Below, one piece after another: positions 15,756 to 25,900 of a DNA stretch of 64,000 nt. Positions within the stretch are counted from its first letter, which is position 1. Every line of letters starts with the position of its first letter. Origin of the DNA: CAXSEF01 sp964236585 (GTDB taxonomy: Bacteria; Pseudomonadota; Alphaproteobacteria; Acetobacterales; Acetobacteraceae); contig CAXSFE010000003.1 of the NCBI GenBank assembly GCA_964236585.1, forward strand, positions 1 through 64,000, read 5' to 3'. A program made the position numbers and the translations under genes. Under the pieces are notes generated by a model that saw nothing but the letters and a program-made list of their open reading frames with translations, searched no databases and had not been told where the DNA came from.

Positions 15756-17368
15756 GCCGTCCAACGGTAGATCCAGTTCTCCGTCAGCCGCCCGGTGTCG
15801 TCGGCCAGGAAGCAGTGCATCTCCACCAGCCGCGCATCGCCCGGCACCAGGACGAAGCTGACCCGCCACACGGACAGCTCGGCCACCTCCGACACCACCA
15901 CGGTCTCGATCCGCCCGGCGCCCGCCCCGATGTCGGCATGGATCGACGGGTGCGGCTGCAACGCCTTCATCGACTCGCCGGCGAAATCGACCACGAAGAA
16001 GCGCGACCCCGCCGCCTCCGCGCCACCCATCCGCGTGTCGGACACCCGCCCCGCCGCCACCGCCGCGGCCCCCGGCGCCGCGCCGCCCGGCGGCGGCCCC
16101 GCCTGGACCGGTCCCGCCTGGGCGACATCCGCCCACCCCCAGTGCATCCGGTAGGTGAACACGTGCTCGCCGTGCGCCGCGAGCGCCTCCTTCGGCCGCC
16201 AGAACGAGACGATGTTGTCGTTGACCTCGTTCGCCGTCGGGATCTCCACCAGCACGACCGCGCCCGGCCCCCAGTCCCCGATCGGCTCGATCCACAGGCT
16301 CGGCCGCCGGTTGTACATCACCTCCGGGTCGAGGTAGTCGGCGAACCCCCGCTTGCGCTGCATCAGCCCGAAGCCGTGCGGGTTGGTGTCGCCGAAGTCG
16401 CTGACCTGCAGGTCGCGCGGGTTGCACAGCGGCCGCCAGATCTGCTCGCCCCGCCCGGTGAGCATCGACAGCCCCTCCGAATCGTGCGCGGCCGGCCGCC
16501 AGTCGTCGACCCCGAGCCGGTCATTCGCGTCGAAGAAGAACATCCCCGTCAGCGCGGCGATCCCCGGCGTCGCGATGTCGACCCGCGGATACAGCACGCT
16601 CTCCACGTCGAACACGGTCTCGTCGCCCGGCCGCACGGTGAAGCGGAACGCGCCCGTGGTGCTGCGGCTGTCGAGCAGCGCGTGGATCACCAGCGAGCTC
16701 GCCCCCGGCTGCGGCCGCTCCAGCCAGAACGTCGCGAACCGAGCGAACTCCTCGCCCTTTGGGTCGCCGGTGCCGATCGCGAGCCCGCGCGCCGACAGCC
16801 CGTACACCTGCCCCTTCGCGACTGCGCGGAAATAGCTGGCACCCAGGAACACGCACACCTCGTCGAGGGTATCCGCCCGGTTGATCGCCGCGTGGATGCG
16901 GAACCCCGCGAACCCGAGCGCCTCGCTCCCCGGCGCCTCGGCCGGCCGCGTGGCGGGCTCGGCGTAGTCGAACAGCTCCACGCCGTAGGGCACGCGCACC
17001 GCCTGGCCGCCCGCGACCTCGAGGATGTCGACCCGCTCGCGATACAGGAACCCGCGCGAGAAGAACTGCGCCTGGAACCCCAGATCCTGCCCCCGCCACA
17101 GCGCGTGCTCCGCACGGAACCGGATGCCGCGATACTGGTCGTACGTCAGGTGCTCCAGCGCCGGCGGCAGCGCGGTGTCCGGCGCTCGGTAGGGCTGGCG
17201 CGACATCGCCTGCGCCAGGCGCCGCACGGTGCCGCCGTCGAACGGCCCGGGCGCCGCCGCCGCCGGCGGGTCCGCAGCAGGTGCCGCGGCCGACGCCGGA
17301 AACACCGGCCAAGCCAGGGCGAGAAGCGGGGTGCCCGCTCCCGCCCGCAGCAGCGTACGTCGTTGCAA
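15752..17368 (-). CDS. opgG: Periplasmic glucan biosynthesis protein OpgG/OpgD
   Basis: A protein of about 538 aa that acts in the periplasm on the glucan backbone made by OpgH. Family hallmarks include LTYDQYRGIRFR, FFSRGFLYRE, YRMHWGWAD and the C-terminal ENWIYRW. The N-terminus QRRTLLRAG followed by a hydrophobic stretch and an A-x-A site looks like a twin-arginine export signal, as in OpgD. The start is unusual: the best candidate is TTG 17368, 7 nt after GGGAGG; the in-frame ATGs further upstream would bury the signal. It is translationally coupled to opgH. Confidence 0.87.
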   Translation of the reverse strand: MQRRTLLRAGAGTPLLALAWPVFPASAAAPAADPPAAAAPGPFDGGTVRRLAQAMSRQPYRAPDTALPPALEHLTYDQYRGIRFRAEHALWRGQDLGFQAQFFSRGFLYRERVDILEVAGGQAVRVPYGVELFDYAEPATRPAEAPGSEALGFAGFRIHAAINRADTLDEVCVFLGASYFRAVAKGQVYGLSARGLAIGTGDPKGEEFARFATFWLERPQPGASSLVIHALLDSRSTTGAFRFTVRPGDETVFDVESVLYPRVDIATPGIAALTGMFFFDANDRLGVDDWRPAAHDSEGLSMLTGRGEQIWRPLCNPRDLQVSDFGDTNPHGFGLMQRKRGFADYLDPEVMYNRRPSLWIEPIGDWGPGAVVLVEIPTANEVNDNIVSFWRPKEALAAHGEHVFTYRMHWGWADVAQAGPVQAGPPPGGAAPGAAAVAAGRVSDTRMGGAEAAGSRFFVVDFAGESMKALQPHPSIHADIGAGAGRIETVVVSEVAELSVWRVSFVLVPGDARLVEMHCFLADDTGRLTENWIYRWTA

Positions 17369-17726
17369 CAGCCATCCTCCCTGCCCGCCGGACCCCGGCC
17401 TACATCTTCCGGTTGCAGGATAGTCCGCCATGATGGCCATGTCGTGGCCCACGAGCCCGTCGCCACGCCCGCCCGTCGCCGCCCACCCCGGAGGTGCGCG
17501 TAGGGGCTTTCATTGACTTGGCAGTGCCCTGGCGTCTCCGCAGGAAGGCAGGACTCTTCTTTTTCTGAAGAAAAAGAAGCAAAAAGACTTTGTCCATGGG
17601 GTCACGGGCTCCCGGCCGGCTCCGGAGCCTCTTGGACAGAAGTTCTTTGGTTCTTTCTTTCAGGAAAGAACATGCTTTCTGTCCGTCATGGCGCACGGCA
17701 ACGGGGTCGGAAAGTCCGTAAAGCCT
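17369..17726. other. Spacer between opgG and the MscS gene
   Basis: No gene supported. It holds H-type repeat H3 (17541-17684). The rest, 17369-17540, should contain the opgG promoter on the minus strand, but I see no clear -35/-10 or dyad there. Confidence 0.6.
17541..17684. repeat. H-type AT-rich double-hairpin repeat (copy H3)
   Basis: Same hairpins and orientation as H1 and H2. The middle, about 60 bp, is GC-rich and carries inner arms reading TTTGTCCA and TGGACAGAAG that can pair, so the whole element is a long imperfect palindrome. Confidence 0.9.
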
Positions 17727-19196
17727 CTAGTCGTTCAACGCCTCCAGGAACAGGCGCAATCGAGCCAGGAACGCCTCCGGATGGCCGAGGCCGGACTCCT
17801 GGCCCGCGGTCACGTCGCGCCGCATCGCAGCCAGCCCGCGTTGCGCCATCGCCTCGAGGCTCGCCGCCAGCGCCGGCTCCGCCTCCACCGCGGACGCGAG
17901 ATCGGCCCTGGACAGCCGGTAGGCGCCGAGCGGGGTCAGCGCGGTCGCCGTCGCCGCGTAGGGCGAGCCGGTGACCAGCCCGGCCGTCCCGAGGCTCTCG
18001 CCGGGGCTCATGCGGTACACCACCCTCGGACCGGCCGCCTCGTCGACGACGATCTCGAGCGTGCCGGAGGTGACGATGAACAGCGCCTCCGGGGTGTCGC
18101 CCTGCCGCACCAGCACGCCCCCGGGCGCGAGCTGCACCGCGACGAAGCGCTGCGCCAGCAGGTCGCGCTGCGCCGGCTCCAGCACGCCGAACAGGTCCGA
18201 GTCCGCCAGCAGTTGCTCGCGCGTCGGCGGCAGGCCGGGCGGCAGCGTGCCCGCGCCGGGCACCGCCAGCGCGATCCCCGCATGATGCAGGTGGCGATGC
18301 ACCTGGCCGAGCAGCTCGTCGCGCGCCCTGACCAGCAGCTCGCTGTCCGCGACCGAGAAGCTGATCGCGTACGAGAGGCCATCGCCCTGCATCCCGGTCA
18401 ACGTGACTCCCGGCGCGGGATCGTCGAGCGGCACCCGGCACGCGCGCGCGGCGGCGAGCAGGACCGCGGCGCAGCGCTCCGGCGCCACGGCGGCATCCAG
18501 GCTGACGCCGAGCGTCTCGCGCCGCATCGGCGTGGGCGCGCTGTGGTTCACAAAGCGCGCCTTGGCCATGACGCTGTTCGGCACCACGGCCGTGTCGCCC
18601 TGCCCGGTGGCGATCTGGGTCGAGCGCCAGTTGACCTGGCTCACGTGGCCCTCCACGCCGCCCTCGACCGAGATCAGATCGCCGACCTTGTACGACCGCT
18701 CCAGCCCCACCGCGATGCCGGAGAACACATCCGACAGCGTGCTCTGCAGCGCCAAGCCGAGCACGATCGCGATCACCCCCGAGGTCGCCAGCAGCCCGCG
18801 CACCGGCACGGAGAACGCGAACGCCACCAGGGCGAGCACGGCGCCGACGTAGATCGCGCCTCCGAGCAGGTCGGACAGGATCCGGGTCTCGCGCGGCCTG
18901 TGCTCCAGCACGAGCAGCAGCCGCACGAAGCTGACCGCGACCCGCGCGCCCAGCAGCCACCACCCCGCCTCGACCAGCTGCCCCCAGAACGCCGCCTTCG
19001 CCCCGAGCCCGCCGAGCTGCGGCGCCAGCGGCGAGCCGAACAGCCGCACGACCACCACCGAGGCGAGCGCGAACACCGACAGGCGCAGCACCAGCCGCGC
19101 CCACCCCGGCCAGCGCCGCGCGAGGCGCGGCCCCGCAAAGCCCGTGAGCAGTAGCACGCCCATCGTCAGCAGCCCGACCGCCGGCCGCGTCACCAT
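17727..19196 (-). CDS. MscS-type mechanosensitive channel with C-terminal cyclic-nucleotide-binding-like domain
   Basis: A 489-aa inner-membrane channel. Residues about 5-135 contain four membrane helices, the pore-lining helix continuing into the MscS core (SGVIAIVLGLALQSTLSDVF, VGDLISVEGGVEGHVSQVNWRST). The beta domain extends to about 310. A CNBD-like beta-roll occupies about 330-450 (VLVRQGDTPEALFIVTSGTL, then GESLGTAGLVTG). In the phosphate-binding cassette the usual Arg in the PRxA motif is replaced (SPYAATATAL), so canonical cAMP/cGMP binding is doubtful. Such MscS-CNBD fusions are a known bacterial family with weak mechanosensitivity. The start has AGGGA upstream. Its likely role is osmotic release, in keeping with nearby opgGH. 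Confidence 0.87.
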   Translation of the reverse strand: MVTRPAVGLLTMGVLLLTGFAGPRLARRWPGWARLVLRLSVFALASVVVVRLFGSPLAPQLGGLGAKAAFWGQLVEAGWWLLGARVAVSFVRLLLVLEHRPRETRILSDLLGGAIYVGAVLALVAFAFSVPVRGLLATSGVIAIVLGLALQSTLSDVFSGIAVGLERSYKVGDLISVEGGVEGHVSQVNWRSTQIATGQGDTAVVPNSVMAKARFVNHSAPTPMRRETLGVSLDAAVAPERCAAVLLAAARACRVPLDDPAPGVTLTGMQGDGLSYAISFSVADSELLVRARDELLGQVHRHLHHAGIALAVPGAGTLPPGLPPTREQLLADSDLFGVLEPAQRDLLAQRFVAVQLAPGGVLVRQGDTPEALFIVTSGTLEIVVDEAAGPRVVYRMSPGESLGTAGLVTGSPYAATATALTPLGAYRLSRADLASAVEAEPALAASLEAMAQRGLAAMRRDVTAGQESGLGHPEAFLARLRLFLEALND

Positions 19197-19366
19197 CGCG
19201 CGTCCCTGCGGCCAGGTCGGGCCCAGATCGGACGGGCATGTTGCCGGCCGGCGACGCGTTGGGGCATTGTCCGGCCGGCCTCCGCGTCGTCGAACCGCCG
19301 CGGACCTTCGCCGCTCGTCGCGCGGCGAGCCGGGGTCGCCGACGCAGATGCCAGCAGGAGCCCGCG

Positions 19367-20011
19367 ATGACCAGCCCCGGCGACCACGCCCTGACCGCCG
19401 AGGAGCTGCAGACGCTGGAGGCCATCCTGGCCAGGCTGTCCGGCCCCGGCGCCGACCTCCCGCCGCCGCTGTTCCGCTTCGTCACCGAGGTGGTGGCCAC
19501 GCCCAACGTCGACCTGCTGGTGCTCGACGACGCGGAGGGCGTGCTGCTCGCCTGGCGCGACGACCCGTTCGGCCAGGGCTGGCACGTCCCCGGCAGCATC
19601 ATCCGCCACCGCGAGGAGATCGCCCACCGCATCGCCGCCTGCGCCCGCGACGAGCTCGGCTGCGAGGTGCAGGCCGGCGACGGCCCGCTCGCCCTGGTGC
19701 AAATCTTCGACGACCGCGGCCACTCCCTCTCGCTCTGCTTCCGCGCGACGCTCGCCGGCACGCCGACGCGACGCGTCCTGGAGGCCGGCGAGACCCCCGC
19801 CGCCGGCGACCTCCGCTGGTTCGCCTCGCCCCCGGCCGAACTCTACCCCAGCCACCTCGTCTACCGCGACCTGCTGGACTCCCTGGGCCGCCCGGGCAGC
19901 ACGGTCCCGGTGTTCACCCAGCACGTCGGGCGGCGCGACGCGGCCCAGGCCTCCCCGGAGGGGGCCATCGCCCCCGACCCGGCGCACGGGCTGGCGGAAC
20001 CGCTGGCGTGA
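19367..20011 (+). CDS. NUDIX hydrolase (GDP-mannose mannosylhydrolase-like box)
   Basis: A 214-aa NUDIX-fold protein. The box at residues 76-98 reads GSIIRHREEIAHRI...ARDELG, which has the spacing and the missing Glu seen in GDP-mannose mannosyl hydrolases rather than the canonical REUxEExGU. It may therefore act on a nucleotide sugar. The start at 19367 has GCAGGAG upstream; a longer N-terminus is not supported. The last about 25 residues are low-complexity. No operon partner is evident, and repeat R3 follows immediately. Confidence 0.78.
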   Translation: MTSPGDHALTAEELQTLEAILARLSGPGADLPPPLFRFVTEVVATPNVDLLVLDDAEGVLLAWRDDPFGQGWHVPGSIIRHREEIAHRIAACARDELGCEVQAGDGPLALVQIFDDRGHSLSLCFRATLAGTPTRRVLEAGETPAAGDLRWFASPPAELYPSHLVYRDLLDSLGRPGSTVPVFTQHVGRRDAAQASPEGAIAPDPAHGLAEPLA

Positions 20012-20020
20012 CCGCAAGGC

Positions 20021-20148
20021 AAGCAAGGTTGAGGCTCTGCCTCAAACTCCGCCAAGGGCTGGGCCCTTGGATCGCCATCTCTTAAGTGAGGCCGGTCCAG
20101 GGGCGGCTTGCCCCTGGCGGGTCTGGGCAGAGCCCAGCCTTGCTTCCT
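20021..20148. repeat. R-type mosaic palindromic repeat, full copy (R3)
   Basis: Left half TTGAGGC-TCT-GCCTCAA plus CCAAGGGC-TGG-GCCCTTGG; CTTAAG; right half CCAGGGGC-GGCTT-GCCCCTGG plus TGGGC-AGA-GCCCA. Left end AAGCAAGG, right end CCTTGCTTCC: near-perfect terminal inverted repeats. Confidence 0.92.
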
Positions 20149-20193
20149 TGACCCGCCCTGGCAACCCGCAGCCCCACCGCGCCTTACTCCCGC

Positions 20194-20763
20194 ATGCAGA
20201 CACCCGCGCTCGCCTTCGTTGAGGACGCCCTCTCCGCCCTGGAACGCGCCCTGCACGAGCGCGGCGCCCCCCTGCGCAACGTCCAGCTTGCCACCGCCTC
20301 GCCCGCCGGTCCCCCCGGCCTGCGAACGCTGGTCCTGCGCGACTTTAGCCGCGCGCCTGCCACCGCCGAAATGCACACCGACGCGCGGGCCGCCAAGGCA
20401 CGAGACATCGCCCTCGCCGGCCAGGTCACGCTGCTCGCCTGGTCCTCCACCGAGCAGCTGCAGCTCCGCTTCGAGGGCACCGCCCGCCTGCACCGCGACG
20501 ACGACGCCGCCCGCGCCCGCTGGGACACGCTGTCGCCAGCCGCCCGCGCCACCTACGGGCTGCGCACCACGCCGGGCACCCCGATCGACGACCCGCACGG
20601 CCTCGCCCACCTGCCGCCCGACGAGCAGTACCGGCAGTTCGCGGTCATCCTGATCGCCCTGGCCGAGGTCGACGTCCTCCGCCTCGGCCCAGGCGGCCAG
20701 CAGACGCGCGCCCGCGGCCGGTTCACCCCCTCCGGCATCGCCGCCGGCTGGATCAGCCCGTAG
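20194..20763 (+). CDS. PNPOx-like FMN-binding protein (Alr4036 type)
   Basis: A 189-aa split-barrel flavoprotein of the pyridoxamine 5'-phosphate oxidase-like family. It has the LRTLVLRDFSR strand, a DARAAKARDI segment and a LLAWSSTEQLQLRFEGTARL strand pair, as in Alr4036-type proteins that bind FMN but are not proven PNP oxidases. The C-terminal block RFTPSG is typical of the group. The ATG has no clear RBS. The SDR gene follows after 52 bp, possibly co-transcribed. Confidence 0.8.
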   Translation: MQTPALAFVEDALSALERALHERGAPLRNVQLATASPAGPPGLRTLVLRDFSRAPATAEMHTDARAAKARDIALAGQVTLLAWSSTEQLQLRFEGTARLHRDDDAARARWDTLSPAARATYGLRTTPGTPIDDPHGLAHLPPDEQYRQFAVILIALAEVDVLRLGPGGQQTRARGRFTPSGIAAGWISP

Positions 20764-20815
20764 GCGTCGCCGGCACCCGACGCGACCCGCCCGGCCGCGC
20801 GACAGGAGACGCCCC

Positions 20816-21592
20816 ATGACCGACACCGCCACGGCCCCCGGCGACACCAGGGTCGCGCTCGTCACCGGCGCCGGCAGCGGCGTCGGCCAGGCCGCCGCGC
20901 TGGCGCTGCTCGCCGACGGATGGTCCGTGGTCCTGGCCGGCCGCCGCGCCCACGCGCTGCACGACACCGCCCGCCAGGCCGGCGACGCCGCCTCCCGCAC
21001 CCTGGCCCACGCCGCCGACGTTGCCGACCCCGCCTCCGTCGGCGCCCTGTTCGCCGCCGCCCGCGCGCGCTTCGGCCGCCTCGACCTGCTGTTCAACAAC
21101 GCCGGCACCGGCGCCCCCGACACGGCCTTCGAGGACCTCTCCCTTGACGACTGGAACCGCGTCCTCTCCGTCAACCTGACCGGCATGTTCCTCTGCGCGC
21201 AGGCCGCGTTCCGCCAGATGAGGACGCAGTCGCCCCGCGGCGGCCGCATCATCAACAACGGCTCCGTCTCCGCCCACGTGCCCCGCCCGGGATCGGCTCC
21301 CTACACCGTCACCAAGCACGGCGTCACCGGCCTGACGAAGACCCTCTCGCTCGACGGCCGCGCCCACGGCATCGCCTGCGGCCAGATCGACGTCGGCAAC
21401 GCCGCCACCGCGATCTCCGCCACCATCCAGGCCGGCACCCGCCAGGCCGACGGCCGCCTCGCCGCGGAGCCGATGATGCACGTCCGCGACGTCGGCCGCA
21501 GCGTGGCGCTGATGGCGTCCATGCCGCCCGACGCCAACATCCCGTTCCTGACGGTCATGGCCAGCGCGATGCCCTACATCGGCCGGGGCTGA
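20816..21592 (+). CDS. Short-chain dehydrogenase/reductase
   Basis: A 258-aa classical SDR. The cofactor motif TGAGSGVG is at residues 17-24, NNAG at 94-97, and the catalytic Ser150, Tyr163 and Lys167 are all present. The residue after strand 2 is the Arg pair in AGRRA, which favours NADP(H). An RBS (CAGGAGA) precedes the ATG. The substrate is unknown; neighbours give no strong hint. Confidence 0.9.
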   Translation: MTDTATAPGDTRVALVTGAGSGVGQAAALALLADGWSVVLAGRRAHALHDTARQAGDAASRTLAHAADVADPASVGALFAAARARFGRLDLLFNNAGTGAPDTAFEDLSLDDWNRVLSVNLTGMFLCAQAAFRQMRTQSPRGGRIINNGSVSAHVPRPGSAPYTVTKHGVTGLTKTLSLDGRAHGIACGQIDVGNAATAISATIQAGTRQADGRLAAEPMMHVRDVGRSVALMASMPPDANIPFLTVMASAMPYIGRG

Positions 21593-21599
21593 CACAGGG

Positions 21600-21742
21600 C
21601 AGGCAAGGCCAGGGGCTCTGCCCCCATGCTTGAAGGCGGGGACCCCGCCAAGGGCCGGGCCCTTGGATCGCCTCCCTTAAGTCAAGGGATCAAAGGGTCC
21701 TCGGACCCTTTGCGGGTCTGGGCAGAGCCCAGCCTTGCCTGC
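21600..21742. repeat. R-type mosaic palindromic repeat, full copy (R4)
   Basis: Left outer hairpin of the CCAGGGGC type, partly decayed and with an insertion (CATGCTTGAAGG) before the inner CCAAGGGC-CGG-GCCCTTGG; CTTAAG; right half AAAGGGTCC-TC-GGACCCTTT plus TGGGC-AGA-GCCCA. Right end CCTTGCC. Confidence 0.88.
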
Positions 21743-21852
21743 CTCTCCCGCCCCGCACCGTCCCATCCATGCTATGTTCTCGACGCGACCCGCTCCTGGC
21801 TCCCCGCCAGGCCTCCGCGGGACCGCCGCACGACGAGGGGAGCCTGCCCGCC

Positions 21853-22905
21853 ATGGTCCAGTACGCCGGGATCGCCGACGTCGCCCGCCTGGTCGCCCGC
21901 ACCGGTACCGACGCCTTCCTGCTCGGCCTCGTCTCCGCCATCGAGGCCGACTTCCGCCGCTGGGAGGCGTTCGAGAAGACCGCCCGCCTGGCCAGCCACT
22001 CGCCGTCCGGCGTGATCGAGCTGATGCCGATCTCCGACGGCACCCACTACGCGTTCAAGTACGTCAACGGCCACCCCGGCAACACCGGCGCCGGCCTGCT
22101 GACCGTCACCGGCCTGGGCGTGCTCGCCGACGTCGCCACCGGCTACCCGGTATTCCTGTGCGAGATGACGCTGGCAACCGCCTTGCGCACCGCCGCCACC
22201 TCCGTGCTCGCCGCCCGCCACCTCGCCCGCCCCGACTCCCGCATCATGGCGATGGTCGGCCTCGGCGCGCAGTCCGAGTTCCAGGCCCTGGCGTTCCGCG
22301 CGGCGCTGGGCATCGACCGCCTGCGCGTCCACGACACCGACCCCGCCGCCACCGCGAAGTTCCGCGCCAACCTGCGCAGCGCCGGCTTCGAGATCACCGA
22401 CGCCGCCTGCGCCGCCGACGCCGCCCGCGGCGCCGACATCGTGACCACCGCCACCGCGCTCAAGGCGCACGTCCGCGTCCTGACGCCGGCGATGATCGAG
22501 CCGGGCATGCACCTCAACGCGATCGGCGGCGACTGCCCCGGCAAGACCGAGCTGGACCCAGACATCCTGCGCCACGCCAGCGTGTTCGTGGAATTCCTTG
22601 ACCAGGCGCGCATGGAGGGCGAGATCCAGCAACTGCCCTCCGACTTCCCCGCCACCGAACTCTGGCGCGTCATCACCGGCGCGGCACCCGGCCGCCACCA
22701 TGCCACGGAGGTCACCGTGTTCGACTCCGTCGGCTTCGCCCTCGAGGACTTCTCCACGATGCGCTACCTGCGTGACCTTGCCACCCGCACCGGCCTGTCC
22801 TCGACCCTGGACCTGGTGCCCGACCTCGCCGACCCGAAGAACCTGTTCGACCTGCTCGCCCCCGACGCCGCGCCGGCGCCCGCCTTCGCGCAGGCCCTCG
22901 CCTAG
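21853..22905 (+). CDS. Ornithine cyclodeaminase
   Basis: A 350-aa NAD-dependent enzyme converting L-ornithine to L-proline and ammonia in the cytoplasm. The length equals that of well-studied bacterial ornithine cyclodeaminases. Visible features are the substrate-site region KYVNGHPGNT, the Rossmann segment MVGLGAQSEFQALAF, the catalytic-Asp block LNAIGGDCPGKTEL, and DSVGFALEDF near the C-terminus. The ATG at 21853 is used; GAGGGGA lies about 12 nt upstream. The stop abuts the putA ATG with zero spacing, so the two form one operon turning ornithine into glutamate. Confidence 0.93.
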   Translation: MVQYAGIADVARLVARTGTDAFLLGLVSAIEADFRRWEAFEKTARLASHSPSGVIELMPISDGTHYAFKYVNGHPGNTGAGLLTVTGLGVLADVATGYPVFLCEMTLATALRTAATSVLAARHLARPDSRIMAMVGLGAQSEFQALAFRAALGIDRLRVHDTDPAATAKFRANLRSAGFEITDAACAADAARGADIVTTATALKAHVRVLTPAMIEPGMHLNAIGGDCPGKTELDPDILRHASVFVEFLDQARMEGEIQQLPSDFPATELWRVITGAAPGRHHATEVTVFDSVGFALEDFSTMRYLRDLATRTGLSSTLDLVPDLADPKNLFDLLAPDAAPAPAFAQALA

Positions 22906-25900
22906 ATGCCCGACATCGGACCCGGCGCGGACACAGGAGCGGGCAGGGGTCTCGGCCTGCTCGACGACGTTGCCTATGCCCCCGACGAGGCGGCCCTCCT
23001 GCGCCCCCTGCTCGACCGCGCGGCCCTTTCGCGCGATCGCGAGGCCCGCGTCGACGCCCACGCCACCCGCCTGATCGGCGCCATCCGCACCCGCGGCGGC
23101 CTGGGCGGCCTGGAGGAAATGCTGCGCGAGTACAGCCTCTCCACCCGCGAGGGCCTGGCTCTGATGGTCCTGGCCGAGGCCCTGCTGCGCGTCCCCGACT
23201 CCCGCACCGCCGACGCCCTGATCGAGGACAAGCTCGGCGCCGCGGACTTCACCCGCCCGCACGATGCCCCGGGCGCGGCGCCGCTGGTCAACGCCTCCGC
23301 CTGGGCGCTCGCCCTGTCCTCGCGGGTGATCCAGCCGCACGAGACCCCGGAGGGCGTGCTCGCCCAGGCCGTCAAGCGTCTCGGCGTCCCCGCCGTGCGC
23401 GCCGCCACCCGACAGGCGATGCGCGTGATGGGCGGCCACTTCGTCCTCGGCCAAACCATCAACGAGGCCCTCCGCCGCGCCGGCTCGCGCGCCGGCCGCG
23501 TCTACCGCTACTCCTTCGACATGCTCGGCGAGGGCGCGCGCACCGCCGACGACGCTGCCCAGTACGCCCGCTCCTACGCCGACGCCATCGAGGCGATCGG
23601 CCGCGCCGCCGGCAACCGCCCGCTCCCCGACCGCCCCGGCATCTCCGTCAAGCTCTCCGCGCTCCACCCCCGGTATGAGGCCACGTCCCACGCCCGCGTG
23701 ATGGCCGAGCTGGTCCCCCTGGTCACGACCCTGGCTCGCGCCGCCCGCGCCCACGACCTGAACTTTACCATCGACGCCGAGGAGCAGGACCGCCTGCAGC
23801 TCTCCCTCGCTGTGATCGAGGCAGTGCTGCCCGACCCGGTGCTGGCCGGCTGGGACGGCTTCGGCCTCGCCGTCCAGGCGTATGGCCGCCGCGCCTTGCC
23901 CACCATCGACGCCATCGCCGGCCTCGCCGAGCGCCTGGACCGCCGCCTGATGGTCCGCCTGGTCAAGGGCGCCTACTGGGACACCGAGATCAAGCGCGCC
24001 CAGGAACGCGGCCTCGACGGCTACCCCGTGCTCACCCGCAAGCCCGCCACCGACCTCGCCTACCTCGCCTGCGCCGAGCGCCTCCTCGCCCTGCGCCCGC
24101 GCCTCTACCCGCAGTTCGCCACCCACAACGCCCTGACCGTTGCCTCCATCCTGGAGCGCGCGGGCGGCAGCGATGGCTACGAGTTCCAGCGCCTGCACGG
24201 CATGGGCGACGCCCTGTATGCCGCGCTGCTGCGCGATCATCCCACGCTCGCCGTGCGCACCTACGCCCCGGTCGGCGGCCACGCCGACCTGCTCGCCTAC
24301 CTGGTCCGCCGCCTGCTGGAGAACGGCGCCAACTCCTCCTTCGTCGCCCAGGCCGCTGACCCCTCGGTGCCGATCGCCCGCCTGCTGCAGCGCCCCGCCG
24401 ACGCCCTGCGCACCGCGCCCGAGCACCCCCTGCCGCTCCCCGCCGCCCTGTTCCCCGGCCGCCGCAACAGCGCCGGCGTCGAGTTCGGCGACCACGCCTC
24501 CCTCCAGGCCCTGCTCGACGAGGTCGCCGCCGGCCGCGCCCGCCCGCCCGCCCCGCCCGCCGCCGCCATCCCCCTCGACGCCGCGATGCAGACTGCCCAC
24601 CGCGCCCAGCCCGCCTGGGACGCCCTCGGCCCCGACCCCCGCGCCTCTGCCCTGGACCGCGCCGCCGACCTCGTCGAGGCCGAACGCGGCCCCCTGCTCG
24701 CGCTCCTCGTCGACGAGGCCGGCAAGACCCTTGACGACGCCCTCTCCGAGCTGCGCGAGACCGTGGACTTCCTGCGCTACTACGCGGCCCAGGCCCGCGA
24801 GCTGTTCCGCCCGCAAACCCTCCCCGGCCCCACCGGCGAGAGCAACACCCTGACCCGCCACGGCCGCGGCGCCTGGGCCTGCATCTCGCCCTGGAACTTC
24901 CCCCTCGCGATCTTCACCGGCCAGGTCGCAGCCGCCCTGGCCGCCGGCAACGGCGTCCTCGCCAAGCCCGCGCCCCAGACCCCGCGCATCGCCGCCGCCG
25001 CCGTGCGCCTCCTGCACCGGGCCGGCGTCCCGCCCGACGTCCTCCACCTCGCCCCCGCCGACGCCGGCCCCGCCCTCGTCGCCCACCCGCTGACCGCCGG
25101 CGTCGCCTTTACCGGCAGCACCGCCACCGCCCGCGCCATCAACCGCGCGCTCGCCGCGAAGGACGGCCCCATCGTCCCCCTGATCGCCGAGACCGGCGGC
25201 ATCAACGCCATGGTCGTCGACGCCACGGCCCTCCCGGAGCAGGTCGCCGACGACGCCGTGACCAGCGCCTTCCGCTCCGCCGGCCAGCGCTGCTCCGCGC
25301 TCCGCCTGATCTGCGTGCAGGCCGACGTCGCCGACCGCATCGCCGCCATGATCGCCGGCGCCGCCGCCGAGCTCCGCCTCGGCGACCCCGCCGACCCCGC
25401 CACCCACATCGGCCCCGTGATCGACGAGGCGGCAAAGGACCGCCTCGACCGCCACATCATCAGCATGAAGGCCACCGCCCGCACCCTCCACGCCGGTCAC
25501 GCGCCACCCGGCCGCTTCGTCGCCCCCCACCTGTTCGAGATCGAGCGTGCGAGCGACCTCGGCGAGGAGGTCTTCGGCCCCGTCCTCCACCTGGTCCGCT
25601 GGCGCGCCGACCGCCTCGACCCCCTGCTCGAAGCCCTCGCCGCCACCGGCTACGGCCTCACCCTGGGCGTGCAGAGCCGCGTCGACACCTTCGTCGCCCG
25701 CGTCCTGTCCCGCGTCCCCGCCGGCAACGCCTACGTCAACCGCAGCATGATCGGCGCCGTCGTCGGCAGCCAGCCGTTCGGCGGCCAGGGCCTGTCCGGC
25801 ACCGGCCCCAAGGCCGGCGGCCCCGACTACCTCCGCCGCTTCGCCACGGAACGCACCGTCACCGTCAACACCGCCGCTGCCGGCGGCAACGCCGCGCTCC

